Assembly (NCBI RefSeq): GCF_020884755.1
Contig: NZ_BPWE01000002.1
Span: 186,001 to 250,000, forward strand
Source of the DNA: Bifidobacterium mizhiense
GTDB lineage: Bacteria > Actinomycetota > Actinomycetes > Actinomycetales > Bifidobacteriaceae
Direction: 5' to 3'
Length of the DNA: 64,000 nt
Positions 52,326-60,930 of the stretch are shown one piece after another. Positions within the stretch are counted from its first letter, which is position 1. Each line of letters starts with the position of its first letter. The notes beneath the pieces were generated by a model that saw only the letters and a program-made list of their open reading frames with translations, had not been told where the DNA came from and did not search any database. The position numbers were made by a program, and so were the translations under genes.

Positions 52326-53342
52326 ATGACCAACTACTTGCAGCTCCTCCTGCTCTATGCACCCGCCATCATCTTCGGCTTGCTCTTCCTCTGGGACCTG
52401 CACAAGGAGCCACGACAGTTCCGCAATGCCATCTGGTTCCTGCTCCTGCTCCTGACCCTGGGCGGAGCGCTTCTTCTGCAGTTCGGGATGCGCTGGCTGA
52501 TCCTGCCCCTGGTCATCCTGCTCATTGCCTCTCCCCTCCTGGTGATCTGCTTCCTGCTGGCCAACACGGTCATCGTCATCCGACACGAGGGGATCTCCCT
52601 GACCACCCTGTTGCCGGGACTGCTTGCACTGGCCGTGGTGGCCTACATGTTTCTTTCGCCCCTCCTGGCTGGGTTTGGCGCCCCCTCATGGCTACTGAAG
52701 CTGGCTGGGCTGATCGATCTGGAAGCCACCTGGTTCTTCTTCTCCTTCCTGGCTCTGCTGCTCTATTCCAGCTTTTACAGGCTGCTGCCCCGCAAGCGTC
52801 GCTACGACTACATCATCATCCACGGAGCAGGTCTGCGCGGCGAAGAACCCACGCCTCTGCTCCGGGGACGGCTGGACAAGGCTGTGGACCTCTGGAAGCG
52901 GCAGGGACGCCTGGGGCGCTTCGTGGTCTCCGGCGGGCAAGGCCCCGATGAGGTCATCAGCGAGGCAAGGGCCATGGCTCAGTATTTGCGCAACTCGTGT
53001 GGGGTGCCAGCCGAGGCTATCATCATGGAGGACAGGTCGACCACAACCCTGGAGAACCTGCGCTACTCCAAGCAGATCCTGGATAACCGCTACGAGATGG
53101 GCACCGGGCCTGAGCATTACCGGGTGGCCCTGGTCACCAGCGACTACCACGTCTTCCGGGCCAGCGAATACGCCAGCAAGGTGGGACTGAATGCCGACGG
53201 GATCGGCTCACACACCAAGGGCTACTACTGGCCGACTGCTTTCATCCGGGAGTTCGTAGCCATCACCCGCATGCACTGGTGGCCCTACCTGGTCCTTGCA
53301 CTAGGCTGGGCCGTCTGGGTCGGTATCTCATTGCTGAATTAA
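52326..53342 (+). CDS. YdcF / DUF218 family membrane protein
   Basis: 338 residues. An N-terminal membrane part with about five helices (to about residue 160) precedes a DUF218 domain: DYIIIHGAGLRGEEPTPLLRGRLDKA, VSGGQGPDEVISEARAMAQYL, IIMEDRSTTTLENLRYSK, VTSDYHVFRASEYA, the motif order of the ElyC/SanA/YdcF family. These proteins are linked to cell-envelope processes; the fold binds small ligands, and no reaction is proven. A last helix lies at the C-terminus. ATG at 52326 is nine bases after AAGGGA. Confidence 0.88.
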   Translation: MTNYLQLLLLYAPAIIFGLLFLWDLHKEPRQFRNAIWFLLLLLTLGGALLLQFGMRWLILPLVILLIASPLLVICFLLANTVIVIRHEGISLTTLLPGLLALAVVAYMFLSPLLAGFGAPSWLLKLAGLIDLEATWFFFSFLALLLYSSFYRLLPRKRRYDYIIIHGAGLRGEEPTPLLRGRLDKAVDLWKRQGRLGRFVVSGGQGPDEVISEARAMAQYLRNSCGVPAEAIIMEDRSTTTLENLRYSKQILDNRYEMGTGPEHYRVALVTSDYHVFRASEYASKVGLNADGIGSHTKGYYWPTAFIREFVAITRMHWWPYLVLALGWAVWVGISLLN

Positions 53343-53372
53343 CACCATTGGCCTTCCAGAAGGAATCAGAGG

Positions 53373-54776
53373 TCATACAACCTGAACCCCACCCTTATCC
53401 TGACGGGCCAGGCTACGCTCTAGGAACCAGGCCACCAAGAGGATGACCAGGACGATGAGCAAGACGAAAACGAAAGCCCAAACGGCCCCGAACTGGAAGG
53501 CCTGAGCGCCGGCATGAATCCCTCTGGCCTTGGGCATGCCCGTGATGATAGCGGCCAGAACGCCGGTCGAGGCGGCGCCTGAATACTGCTGAAGGGTGTT
53601 GAAGAGCGCGTTGCCGTCAGGCACCAGTTTGGCTGGGATATGCTGCAGTCCGACCGTGAGCAGATTGTTGAAGACGCAAGCCTGACCGACCATGTAACAG
53701 GCGTAGAGAAGAACCATCAGGGGGACGGATAAGTGCCGGCTGAGGACCAGGAAACCTAAGGCCGAGAAGAAGAAGGCAGTGCTTCCCACAGCGAGCAGTC
53801 CGCGCAGACCATGGCCATCCAAATAGCCGCCCGTGATGGGCTGGCAGAGGGCCGAGAGCAGGCTCCCCGGCAGCAGAAGCAGGCCGGCCACAGTGGAGGT
53901 CTCTCCCAGCACGGACTGGGCCATGTTGGGCAGGACAAATGTCAGGCCAATCTGAACGAACTGGACCAGGAAGTAGAGGATCAGGGCAAGGGTGAAGGTA
54001 CGGTTCCGGAAGACCACGATGTTGATCAGCCTGGTGCGCTGATGCGTAAGGGCCCAGATCCCTGCAACCAGGGCCAGAACACCGATGAACAGAGACAGCC
54101 AGGTAATAGGACCGTGCACATCCAGGGTGCTCAGCCCCAGGGTCAGTCCAGTCAGGAAAATACCCAGAAGAAGGAACTGGAGCCAGGCAAAGGGTCCGAC
54201 ATGGGCGCTCTCCCTGTCTACTGAGATGAGTGCTATGACCCCAAAAACCAGCTCTATGGGCAACACGATCAAAAAGATTGCTCGCCAGGATAAGGCTTGG
54301 ATAACGGCCCCGCCAAAGGTCGGCCCCAGGGAGGGCGCCAGAGCCACCGCCATGCCGGCGCTGCCCACGTAGCGACCCTGAATGTGAAGAGGGACCTTCC
54401 TCATAATCAGAGAGAACACTAAAGGAAGGGCGATACCAGTGCTGATGCCCTGCAAGAGACGTCCCGCCATAAGGACAGGAAAGCACGGAGCAAGGATGCA
54501 CATCAGGTCACTGCCCAGGAATATTCCCACGCTGGCCAGAATCAATATACGGGTCGTGAATGAATGCTCCAGCCAAGCGGCGGCCAGAACCGTCAGGGCT
54601 ACCACCAGCAGATAGCCGGTGGTCAGCCATTGGACCGTGCCCAGCCCGGTGTTGAAGTACCGGGTCATCTCTGGAAAAGTGACATTCAGCGAGGTCTCCA
54701 AAAGAACCCCGCAGAAGGCGAGCCCGGCAGTGCCGGTAATCAGCAGTTTTGTTCTCTTATCAACATGGTCGACCAT
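53373..54776 (-). CDS. MFS drug exporter, DHA2 type
   Basis: 467 residues with about 14 membrane segments. LLETSLNVTFPEMTRYF in the first helix, QWLTTGYLL in the second, and the helix 5 motif GMAVALAPSLGPTFGGAVIQ (motif C of proton antiporters) point to the DHA2 multidrug family. Start ATG at 54776 (MVDHVDKRTK), ten bases after GAGGAG. Substrate unknown. It converges with the YdcF-like gene and is divergent from trmD. Confidence 0.87.
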   Translation of the reverse strand: MVDHVDKRTKLLITGTAGLAFCGVLLETSLNVTFPEMTRYFNTGLGTVQWLTTGYLLVVALTVLAAAWLEHSFTTRILILASVGIFLGSDLMCILAPCFPVLMAGRLLQGISTGIALPLVFSLIMRKVPLHIQGRYVGSAGMAVALAPSLGPTFGGAVIQALSWRAIFLIVLPIELVFGVIALISVDRESAHVGPFAWLQFLLLGIFLTGLTLGLSTLDVHGPITWLSLFIGVLALVAGIWALTHQRTRLINIVVFRNRTFTLALILYFLVQFVQIGLTFVLPNMAQSVLGETSTVAGLLLLPGSLLSALCQPITGGYLDGHGLRGLLAVGSTAFFFSALGFLVLSRHLSVPLMVLLYACYMVGQACVFNNLLTVGLQHIPAKLVPDGNALFNTLQQYSGAASTGVLAAIITGMPKARGIHAGAQAFQFGAVWAFVFVLLIVLVILLVAWFLERSLARQDKGGVQVV

Positions 54777-55044
54777 GGACCGTCCGCTCCTCACATATCA
54801 GACTGTTCGCATAGCCATCACCACGGATCCGTACGGCATGACATCGTCCGATGCCGCTCTCATTGCTGTTTGCGCAACGGTTATAGCTCTCTGGCTGCGT
54901 TGATGACATCTTCCAAGGTGGCGCCGGGCTGACAACCGCATGCTACGACGAGCCGGTTCGCCTCCACAACTTTTGAAGACCCAGCCAGTGTAGCACCCGC
55001 AGACGCACCAATCCGTGTCCACTCCGAACCTAAACCAGTTTCGG

Positions 55045-55050
55045 TAAAGT
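55045..55050 (+). promoter_or_regulatory. -10 box for a leaderless trmD transcript
   Basis: TAAAGT ends seven bases before the trmD ATG and no ribosome-binding site is present. It gives trmD its own promoter, as needed now that it is cut off from rimM. Confidence 0.5.
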
Positions 55051-55057
55051 TGGTGAC

Positions 55058-56008
55058 ATGCAAATCGATATCGTCTCCGTCTTCCCCGAGTACTTTGACG
55101 TAACTGGACTCAGCCTGCTAGGCAAGGCCCAGGAGAAAGGCCTGGTGACCATACGCGCCCACAATCTGCGCGACTGGACCCATGACGTGCATCACTCCGT
55201 AGACGATACGCCGGTAGGTGGCGGAGCAGGCATGGTGATGAAACCCGAAGTCTGGGGCCAGTGCCTGGACGACCTGCTGGACATGCCAGACGGATCGACT
55301 CAGCAACAACCGTCTACGGACCAGACAGCCGACCCCGCTGATGTTATAGAACACAAAGAAGCAATGAAGAGTTCCAGCGACACAAGCGACGGCATAGCAT
55401 CCGAGGCAGATTCATCTGCAGACAGCCACGAGGCCGGCGTGACCGAACCAGTCCTGATCTTCCCTAACCCATCCGCGCCCCTGTTCACCCAGGCCGATGC
55501 GACCGAGCTGTCACAGGCGAAGAGGTTGGTATTCGGCTGCGGCCGCTACGAGGGCTACGACGCACGCATCCCCGACTACTACCGAAGCAAAGGGGTCGAT
55601 GTCCGAGAGTACTCCATCGGCGACTACGTGCTCAATGGAGGCGAGGTGGCCGTCTCGGTCATGCTGGAGGCGATCACCCGACTCCTGCCCGGCTTCATGG
55701 GCAATCCTGAATCCATCGTGCAAGAGTCCTACACCGGGGATGAGCCGCTGCTGGAATATCGCCAGTACACACGTCCCACCACCTGGCGTGGCATGGCCGT
55801 TCCCGAGATACTGACCAGCGGCGACCACGGAAAGGTGGACAGATTCCGGCGCGACGAGGCCATCAGGCGAACCAGTCGGATCCGTCCCGACCTGATTGCC
55901 CGATTGGACTGCTCAACCCTCGATAAGCATGACCGCCATCTCTTGGAGGACCTGGGCTGGGATACACGGAAAACCCACCCGAGACCTCTGGACCAACCAT
56001 CAGACTGA
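55058..56008 (+). CDS. trmD: tRNA (guanine-N1)-methyltransferase, with an acidic insertion
   Basis: Methylates G37 of tRNAs using S-adenosylmethionine. SPOUT-fold motifs are present: HSVDDTPVGGGAGMVMKP, VFGCGRYEGYDARI, SIGDYVLNGGEVAVSVMLEAI (knot region), QYTRPTTWRGMAVPEIL, SGDHGKVDRFR. At 316 residues it is about 60 longer than E. coli TrmD. The excess is residues about 78-128, a Ser-, Asp- and Gln-rich stretch without hydrophobics, placed between two core strands where it could loop out. Normally in the operon with rpsP and rimM, here alone. Confidence 0.95.
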   Translation: MQIDIVSVFPEYFDVTGLSLLGKAQEKGLVTIRAHNLRDWTHDVHHSVDDTPVGGGAGMVMKPEVWGQCLDDLLDMPDGSTQQQPSTDQTADPADVIEHKEAMKSSSDTSDGIASEADSSADSHEAGVTEPVLIFPNPSAPLFTQADATELSQAKRLVFGCGRYEGYDARIPDYYRSKGVDVREYSIGDYVLNGGEVAVSVMLEAITRLLPGFMGNPESIVQESYTGDEPLLEYRQYTRPTTWRGMAVPEILTSGDHGKVDRFRRDEAIRRTSRIRPDLIARLDCSTLDKHDRHLLEDLGWDTRKTHPRPLDQPSD

Positions 56009-56048
56009 TCTGTCGTTAAATTGATCAACCTTTCAATTACAGGACTAA

Positions 56049-56648
56049 TCAGCGGGCTGTCAGATAATAGACTGCAGTTTCCCCATAGGTACGAGCCTGG
56101 TCGATGGCCCATCCTTCAGGAGCCGCGGGCGGCGGTGTGCGTGTCGATCGCTCCAGAACGATCATGCCTCCATCGTCCACCATTCCTTGGGTAGTCAGAC
56201 CGGTCATAATGCTTTGGCAGTCCTCCGTCGACAGGTCATAAGGCGGGTCCATGAAGACCAGGTCGAAGCATGCTTCGGACAGACTGGCATCCTCATGACC
56301 AGAGGAGAGGGGACGAACAAAGCGCTCGGCACGGTTTCTACTGACGCGAATATCCATGGTTTGATCCCAGGCCGGATGATGGCGCAACCCTGCGGCCGAA
56401 CGTGACAAAAGTCCGGCGACACGACCAGAAGACTCCACAGACACCAGGCTCTGTGCACCGCGGGAGAGGGCTTCAAATCCCAAAGCCCCTGTGCCGGCGA
56501 ACAGGTCCAAGACCCGAGCGCCGGACAACAGGTCTTCGGACTCCAGATGGGAGAAAATGGCCTCCTTGGTGCGATCGGTGGTGGGCCGGGTGCCCTTGAG
56601 GGCTGCGGGAATGGGGAATCCCTTGAAGCGGCCGGCAATGATGTGCAT
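56049..56648 (-). CDS. rsmD: 16S rRNA (guanine966-N2)-methyltransferase
   Basis: 199-residue SAM-dependent enzyme. MHIIAGRFKGFPI at the start, RPTTDRTKEAIFSHL, VLDLFAGTGALGFEALSRGA (SAM binding) and the catalytic VFMDPPYDL are all present. It lies 16 bases behind recG on the same strand; in actinobacteria recG-rsmD-coaD is a common order, but coaD is far away at 28057 here. Converges with trmD. Confidence 0.95.
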   Translation of the reverse strand: MHIIAGRFKGFPIPAALKGTRPTTDRTKEAIFSHLESEDLLSGARVLDLFAGTGALGFEALSRGAQSLVSVESSGRVAGLLSRSAAGLRHHPAWDQTMDIRVSRNRAERFVRPLSSGHEDASLSEACFDLVFMDPPYDLSTEDCQSIMTGLTTQGMVDDGGMIVLERSTRTPPPAAPEGWAIDQARTYGETAVYYLTAR

Positions 56649-56664
56649 ATGGTCTGTTGTCCTT

Positions 56665-59112
56665 TCAGCTTGAGACCAGGAAGCCTTCGTTGCCCCTCAT
56701 GAAGTCCAGAACGGCGCCAGCCAGCTCGGGCTGCCCGGCCAGAGCGGGGTCGGATTCCAGGAGTTGGCCTGCCTGGGTTCGGGCGCGGGCGATCATGGGC
56801 GCGTCGGTGACGACTCGCAGAAGCTTCAGAGAAGAATGGCCACCGGACTGGGCATCACCCAACACGTCGCCGGCTCCTCTGATGCGGATATCCTCCTCGG
56901 CGATTTTGGCCCCGTCAGTGGTGTCACGAATGACCTCAAGCCGCTCGGTAGCTAGAGAATCCGCAGGGGCACGCGAGATCATGAAGGCCCAAGAGTCGGT
57001 GCCGCCGCGTCCCACCCTGCCACGCAGCTGATGAAGCTGGGAGAGCCCGAACCGATCGGCATCAAAGATGACAATGCAGGAGGCTTGGGGCACATCCACC
57101 CCCACCTCCACCACAGTGGTGGCTACCAGCAGGGGCGTGCGGCCCGAAGCGAAATCCGCCATAACAGCATTCTTTGTGGCGTCGTCATCCCGACCAGTCA
57201 GCGTGGCCATGGCAATGCCTTGGAATTGCGGCAGAGCAGCCAGTCGCTGACTCATTTCGGCCACCGAGTGCAGAGGCGGACGCTGGCCATCACCTTGGCC
57301 TTCCTCAACCAGCAGTTCAGGTTGGGAGTCAGACGCACTGGATTGGCCGGAGCGGTCTGAGGAGACCGACGGGTCGTCCTCATCGTCGATGCGGGCACAG
57401 ATGACATAGGCCCGCTCCCCAGCCTCGATTCGTCGACGCAGGTGCAGGAACATAGCACCCATGGTCGCTCCGTCAGACTCGGCGATGACGTGGGTACGGA
57501 CTGGTTTGCGGTTGCTGGGCAGCTCGGTCAGGGCGGAGATGTCCAGATCACCGAACCAGGTCATAGCAGCCGTGCGCGGGATGGGCGTGGCAGTCATGAT
57601 CAACAGGTGGGGAACGCGATCGGATTTGCGACGCAGCTCCTCGCGCTGCTCAACCCCGAAACGATGCTGCTCGTCGATGACGGTCAGGGCCAGATTGGGA
57701 GCCTGGAAGGTCTTGGAGAAGGCCGCGTGGGTGGCGATGACGATGCAGGGACGGCCCGAGGCCGAGACAGCCAGGGCAGAGCGGCGCTGGGCCAATCTCA
57801 TGCCACCGGTCAGCAACACCAGAGGCAGAACCAGCTGATCCGTCATGCGGATCATGGTGACGTTGTCCACAGGCTTATGGCGGCCTTCTACGGCAGTGGC
57901 GGTAACATCGGTGTCCATGGCCTTGAGCATGCCGCCGATGGAGGCATAGTGCTGCTCGGCCAACACCTGGGTCGGAGCCACCAGGACGGCCTGATGACCG
58001 GCCTGGACCGCCTGGAGCATGGCTGCCAGGGCCACTACGGTCTTGCCAGAGCCGACCTCGCCCTGCAGAAGTCGCTGCATGGGCTGATCCTTGGCCATGT
58101 CAACACCGATATCATTGATGACCTGACGCTGGCCATCGGTTAGCTGGAACGGCAGGGAGTCGATGAAACGGGCAGGCAGGGAGTCTGGATGGTCGGCGCC
58201 CGAATTCGCACATGGATAAGTAGGCTGCTGCTGGGTCTGGCGACGGGTCTGCAGGAGTGCCGTCTGCGAGACGAAAGCCTCCTCGTAGCGCAGGGTCTTG
58301 CGCGCCGCAGCGAAGTCCTCAGGGCTTTCGGGCGCATGCATGCCCAAGAGGGCACGGGCACGATGCATCAGCCTTTGGTCGACACGGACCTGCTCGGGCA
58401 GCACATCAGGTATGGCTCGGCCCAGCGCTTCCGGATCAATGCGGACCTCGGCACTGGGCTGCTCCTCTTCGACCCCATCGGCCTGCGCCAGCAGACGCAG
58501 AAAACCCAGAATGACATCGTGAATATGGTCCGAGGAGATTCGGGAGCTGGCATGATAGACCGGCCGCGGGCGACGGACACGTTCCAAGGCCTCGTCAAGG
58601 CTGGCTACATCGGGTCGAGAAGCGTCCGCCATAACTTCTCGATCGGCATCGGCAACAACCAGGGTCTCCGGATGGGTGAACTGGAGCTGGTCCATGTAGA
58701 TGCCGGGCTCACCGGCCACGACCAGATCCGCCCCTACCTGCAGCCGACGGACCATCCAGTCCATATAGGGCTTCTTGTGAGAGAAGAAAACCAGCCTGAC
58801 CGCCAGTGGAGTGCCGCCTTGACTACCGACGAAGGCTGCATCGTCCACCATCACGTCCAGCCGAAAACCCCGGTGCCCGCTCAGTGGCACCAGACGCACC
58901 TGCTCGACCCGGGCTGCGAATGCACAGGGCTCACCCAGCCGAATGCCGGCAATAGTGGTGACCTGCATGGGATCAGTGATGCGGAAAGGATAGTAGGTCA
59001 GCGCGTCCCCCACCGTGACCACACCCAGAGCCTTGAGGGCGCTCACCCGACGCCTGTTGGCCACCAGCGAGGCCACGGTACTGTGCAGACCAACACGAGC
59101 CACTGCCGACAT
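56665..59112 (-). CDS. recG: ATP-dependent DNA helicase RecG
   Basis: Branch-migration helicase that remodels stalled forks and Holliday junctions. The 815 residues include the wedge/OB domain (LKALGVVTVGDALTYYPFR, TIAGIRLGEPCAFAARV), helicase motif I GEVGSGKTVVA, motif II VIDEQHRFG, motif III TATPIPRTAA, and motifs V-VI (TTVVEVGVDVPQASCIVI, QLHQLRGRVGRGG). An Asp-, Ser- and Gln-rich insertion sits near 580-620. Longer than the E. coli protein (693) because of this and a longer middle region. Confidence 0.96.
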   Translation of the reverse strand: MSAVARVGLHSTVASLVANRRRVSALKALGVVTVGDALTYYPFRITDPMQVTTIAGIRLGEPCAFAARVEQVRLVPLSGHRGFRLDVMVDDAAFVGSQGGTPLAVRLVFFSHKKPYMDWMVRRLQVGADLVVAGEPGIYMDQLQFTHPETLVVADADREVMADASRPDVASLDEALERVRRPRPVYHASSRISSDHIHDVILGFLRLLAQADGVEEEQPSAEVRIDPEALGRAIPDVLPEQVRVDQRLMHRARALLGMHAPESPEDFAAARKTLRYEEAFVSQTALLQTRRQTQQQPTYPCANSGADHPDSLPARFIDSLPFQLTDGQRQVINDIGVDMAKDQPMQRLLQGEVGSGKTVVALAAMLQAVQAGHQAVLVAPTQVLAEQHYASIGGMLKAMDTDVTATAVEGRHKPVDNVTMIRMTDQLVLPLVLLTGGMRLAQRRSALAVSASGRPCIVIATHAAFSKTFQAPNLALTVIDEQHRFGVEQREELRRKSDRVPHLLIMTATPIPRTAAMTWFGDLDISALTELPSNRKPVRTHVIAESDGATMGAMFLHLRRRIEAGERAYVICARIDDEDDPSVSSDRSGQSSASDSQPELLVEEGQGDGQRPPLHSVAEMSQRLAALPQFQGIAMATLTGRDDDATKNAVMADFASGRTPLLVATTVVEVGVDVPQASCIVIFDADRFGLSQLHQLRGRVGRGGTDSWAFMISRAPADSLATERLEVIRDTTDGAKIAEEDIRIRGAGDVLGDAQSGGHSSLKLLRVVTDAPMIARARTQAGQLLESDPALAGQPELAGAVLDFMRGNEGFLVSS

Positions 59113-59162
59113 ACCCGATCACCTCCCGTAAGCGCCGACCATCATCCCTCAGGATGACAAGA

Positions 59163-59189
59163 ACCCCCGGAGCTTATGCCCCCGGGGGT
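59163..59189 (-). terminator. Terminator of rpmB
   Basis: Eight-base arms (59163-59170, 59182-59189) around an 11-base loop, followed on the minus strand by TTCTT. It lies between rpmB and recG. Confidence 0.8.
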
Positions 59190-59213
59190 CCATATACGAC
59201 CGACAAACCGCAC

Positions 59214-59408
59214 TCAGGCGGCGATGCGCTGCACCTTGCCGGCCTTGAGGCACTTGACGCAGACGCGCAGACGCACATTCTGACCATCAACGGTGGTGTG
59301 CACCGACTGCAGGTTGGGGCGGAAGATGCGCTTGTTCCGGATATGCGAATGAGAAACACTGTAACCGATCTGCGGGCCCTTGCCGCACACCGCGCAACGA
59401 GCTGCCAT
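59214..59408 (-). CDS. rpmB: 50S ribosomal protein L28, zinc form
   Basis: 64-residue large-subunit protein: [21 protein letters not shown] at the start, RFRPNLQ-like IFRPNLQSV, and a second CxxC in [11 protein letters not shown], so a zinc-binding C+ form. ATG at 59408 preceded by AAGGAAG. One-gene unit with its own terminator. Confidence 0.97.
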   Translation of the reverse strand: MAARCAVCGKGPQIGYSVSHSHIRNKRIFRPNLQSVHTTVDGQNVRLRVCVKCLKAGKVQRIAA

Positions 59409-59532
59409 GATGACTTCCTTTACGTTGTTTTCCAAGTCGTCCCAGGTGTCCTTGCCCGCAACGCAAGGCTACGGATGAACACACAACTTTGTTAGACTAC
59501 TACATTCCGTCAAGTAAGGCAAATCAGCGGTC

Positions 59533-60558
59533 TCAAGCACGAGGAGGCTTGCGGAAGATGCCAATCAGTGATTGGAGCACTCCGCAGAACACCCCGCCGA
59601 TGATCCAAATGGCCCAGAATGGGATGCGCCACCCGAAGAGGTTGTCATAATTGCCCGAGAAGAGCATGGTCAGGGCCACCAGCGTACAAAGACCCATGAT
59701 GGTTCCGCTGATGGCATTGCTTATCCGGTGCTCATACCGGTAGGTATCCCAGCGACCGTCCTCGACGGAATCAATCTGCCTGTTGTAGGCCCGGAGGTTC
59801 ATCATCCTATGGCTTGTTCCCGCATGGACCAGCAGAAAGACCCCCAGAGCCAGGAGAAGGAAGAAAACGAACCCCCTGACCTGATCGGACCAGCCCCAGA
59901 TCAGGAATCCAGCAGAGTTGATCCCCACATCCAAGAGCACGACAGCCAGACCGCAGACCAGCTCCCAAGTAGTCTGCCGATAAACCCGCGAGCGCTCCTC
60001 ATCGGTATAGAAATCCGCTACATAGGGATGTCGGCGGCGAAAATCCCTTCTGGCGGAAACCGCCGGTATCAAACAGGCCAGGCCCAGGACGATGCCGATC
60101 ATCAGAGCAAGGAAGGCCAGACCATTCTGTGCGTCGGTCGGCTGACTGACTGCGGCGAAGAGACCACTGAAAGCCAGTCCCAGCATGATAAGGGCGATGC
60201 CGAAAGCCATCCGCAGGCTGTAGGCATTGCTGAAGGAGGCGTATCCGGTCACGTCTTCCGCAGCAGACTGAACAGGTATAGTCGTGTGCGTTGTCGAAGT
60301 CGTCTGCGCGGCATCCTGATGGTCAGGCTTGGACGCACGCTGCCCGGAACCCGGATGCCGAACATCGCCTAGAACCAGGTCATCAAGAGTGCAGCCGAAG
60401 AGGTCACAGATGGCCAGGAGCTTGTCCATCTCAGGATATGCCTTGTCCGACTCCCACTTGGACACCGCCTGACGGGATACCCCCACCAGCATGGCCAGCT
60501 GCTCCTGAGTCATGTTGCGCTGCGAACGCAGATATTGCACATTGGTTCTGAAACTCAT
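59533..60558 (-). CDS. XRE-type transcriptional regulator with membrane domain
   Basis: 341 residues. Residues 1-64 are an XRE helix-turn-helix (LRSQRNMTQEQLAMLVGVSRQAVSKWE is the DNA-binding part; AYPEMDKLLAICDLFGCTLDDLV follows). After a Thr- and Gln-rich linker (about 70-105) come about six hydrophobic helices to the C-terminus. Such membrane-tethered regulators often control a neighbouring ABC transporter; here a lone ABC ATPase is divergently placed at 60931. A 17-base palindrome (60575-60591) lies just before the start codon. Confidence 0.85.
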   Translation of the reverse strand: MSFRTNVQYLRSQRNMTQEQLAMLVGVSRQAVSKWESDKAYPEMDKLLAICDLFGCTLDDLVLGDVRHPGSGQRASKPDHQDAAQTTSTTHTTIPVQSAAEDVTGYASFSNAYSLRMAFGIALIMLGLAFSGLFAAVSQPTDAQNGLAFLALMIGIVLGLACLIPAVSARRDFRRRHPYVADFYTDEERSRVYRQTTWELVCGLAVVLLDVGINSAGFLIWGWSDQVRGFVFFLLLALGVFLLVHAGTSHRMMNLRAYNRQIDSVEDGRWDTYRYEHRISNAISGTIMGLCTLVALTMLFSGNYDNLFGWRIPFWAIWIIGGVFCGVLQSLIGIFRKPPRA

Positions 60559-60930
60559 AGTGTTCTTTCTCCAGATCGGCAGATTGCCGATTCAACCAGC
60601 AACGAGACCATGATGAAACGTGCAGGGCTCCGACCGCCACCAGCTTTGGGTTGCACCCGACAAAGACACCAATATTTTCTGTCAACCGACGGTTGCATCC
60701 TTGCAATTCCAAGGAAGCAGGTGGTCGCTGAATCCCTATCAGCCCCCCTCCGGCAAGCAATACGTCCCCTCTATGTTCACGATACATACCCTTCAGGAGG
60801 GAATGCGAATCCTGCAGACCACAACCCTGAATCGTCCCCGATTCGACCCTGAAAACACCCTGACAGGAGCTCTGGCCATGGTCTTATAGAGGTAGGAACC
60901 AGGCAGATGACGACTGAAAGGAAGGCAACG
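60559..60930. other. Divergent intergenic region between the XRE regulator and the ABC ATPase
   Basis: About 370 bases. Besides the palindrome at 60575-60591, a 28-codon frame at 60803-60889 starts two bases after AGGAGGGA and ends 17 bases before the first possible ATPase start; this could be a leader peptide but coding is not supported. No RNA gene or terminator is evident. Confidence 0.45.
60575..60591. promoter_or_regulatory. Palindrome upstream of the XRE regulator
   Basis: ATCGGCAGATTGCCGAT: seven-base perfect arms with a three-base centre, 17 bases before the regulator ATG. A candidate self-regulatory operator, or a hairpin in the 5' leader. Confidence 0.5.

Noticed and set aside
54881-55063. 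60-codon minus-strand frame overlapping the trmD start
   Set aside because: No ribosome-binding site, no recognisable family, and it overlaps the trmD start and -10 box.
60803-60889. 28-codon frame with AGGAGGGA before it, upstream of the ABC ATPase
   Set aside because: The ribosome-binding site is only two bases from the ATG and the peptide has no telling composition; kept as a note in the intergenic entry.
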